Below, piece by piece: positions 20,356 through 20,532 of a stretch of DNA of 20,532 nt. Numbering within the stretch: position 1 is the first letter of the stretch; the number at the start of each line of letters is the position of its first letter. The DNA comes from a virus: positions 1 to 20,532 of the IMG/VR virus record IMGVR_UViG_3300042472_000086; one strand, 5' to 3'. The notes beneath the pieces are model-generated. The model saw only the letters and a program-made list of their open reading frames with translations, did not search any database and was not told the DNA's origin. The position numbers and the translations under genes are program-made.

Positions 20356-20532
20356 TTAAACAAACGCCTTCACCGTCAGCGGATCACCCGGCACTGCGCC
20401 GAGTAAGTCGAGATCGTTGAACAGCACGAACAGCACTTCATCTTCGTTGTTTGGACCGTGCTTAACTGTCCACTTGTCGCCGCCGTACTTTGGCGTGCGA
20501 ACGAAGTCTCCCGGCGCGGCCCACGAACCCTC
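20356..20532 (-). CDS. Partial small phage protein, GroES-like C-terminus
   Basis: Only the last 58 codons are in the window; the gene runs off the right edge and ends with TAA at 20356-20358. The visible part has a pattern of WAxxGDFV, then a short hydrophilic loop, then VLFNDLDLLGAV followed by GDP. This resembles the end of phage-encoded co-chaperonin (GroES-fold) proteins, which typically read WxxVGDxVxFxxYxG...xxLxNDDxVxAVV. GroES proteins cap the GroEL folding chamber, and phage versions help fold capsid protein, which would suit a position directly upstream of the scaffold and capsid genes. The assignment rests on a short C-terminal pattern only; the N-terminal half and mobile loop are outside the window, so another small beta-barrel protein is possible. 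Confidence 0.5.
   Translation of the reverse strand, partial: EGSWAAPGDFVRTPKYGGDKWTVKHGPNNEDEVLFVLFNDLDLLGAVPGDPLTVKAFV

Overview
This window is a late (structural and lysis) gene block of a tailed dsDNA bacteriophage or prophage (Caudoviricetes). It is GC-rich, and every credible gene lies on the minus strand, so transcription runs from the right end to the left. Genes are packed tightly, many with 1-4 nt stop/start overlaps. The endolysin-holin-Rz-Rz1 cassette with an outer-membrane lipoprotein spanin implies a Gram-negative, probably proteobacterial, host. I see no tail sheath, tape measure or tail-terminator gene. Two adaptor-like proteins and a possible nozzle protein fit a short-tailed (podovirus-like) virion, but that is inference. 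No integrase, tRNA, CRISPR or replication gene is visible.

Right end, head module (about 20.5-17.3 kb): a partial small protein with a GroES-like C-terminus, an acidic coiled-coil scaffold-like protein, a conserved hypothetical, a decoration-like protein and the major capsid protein. A strong intrinsic terminator follows the capsid gene. Next comes a mobile-looking insertion (17.2-15.6 kb): a free-standing homing endonuclease (three zinc modules, a Vsr/PDDEXK-like nuclease and a GNAT-like tail) preceded by its own sigma70-type promoter.

Middle, virion accessory proteins (15.5-11.1 kb): two beta-rich structural proteins, a DUF6321-like protein, a 58-aa basic protein, a DUF6496-like basic protein, an adaptor-like protein carrying a discoidin-like insert, and a tandem pair of small CxxC proteins.

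Host-recognition module (11.1-4.6 kb): an 1147-aa modular fibre with a C1q-like central domain, a protein made of seven near-identical 47-aa repeats (a predicted seven-bladed beta-propeller), a small coiled-coil protein, a tail assembly chaperone, and a spike with an Mtd-like N-terminus, 17-residue beta-roll repeats and a C-terminal S74 autoprotease/chaperone.

Left end (4.6-0 kb): a 120-aa protein with an exact Dps-type ferroxidase residue spacing, an XhlA-like membrane protein, an HTH-metallophosphoesterase, the lysis cassette (endolysin, holin, Rz and nested Rz1), then a second adaptor-like protein, a beta-rich appendage protein and the start of a probable tail hub/nozzle protein that runs off the window.

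There is no gene-free stretch longer than about 115 nt. The least ordinary items are the Dps-like protein, the seven-blade propeller beside the fibre, the homing endonuclease with its own terminator/promoter context, and two 24-codon mini-ORFs whose ends interlock with their neighbours' starts and stops. All functions are read from sequence patterns and memory of families; no database search was run.
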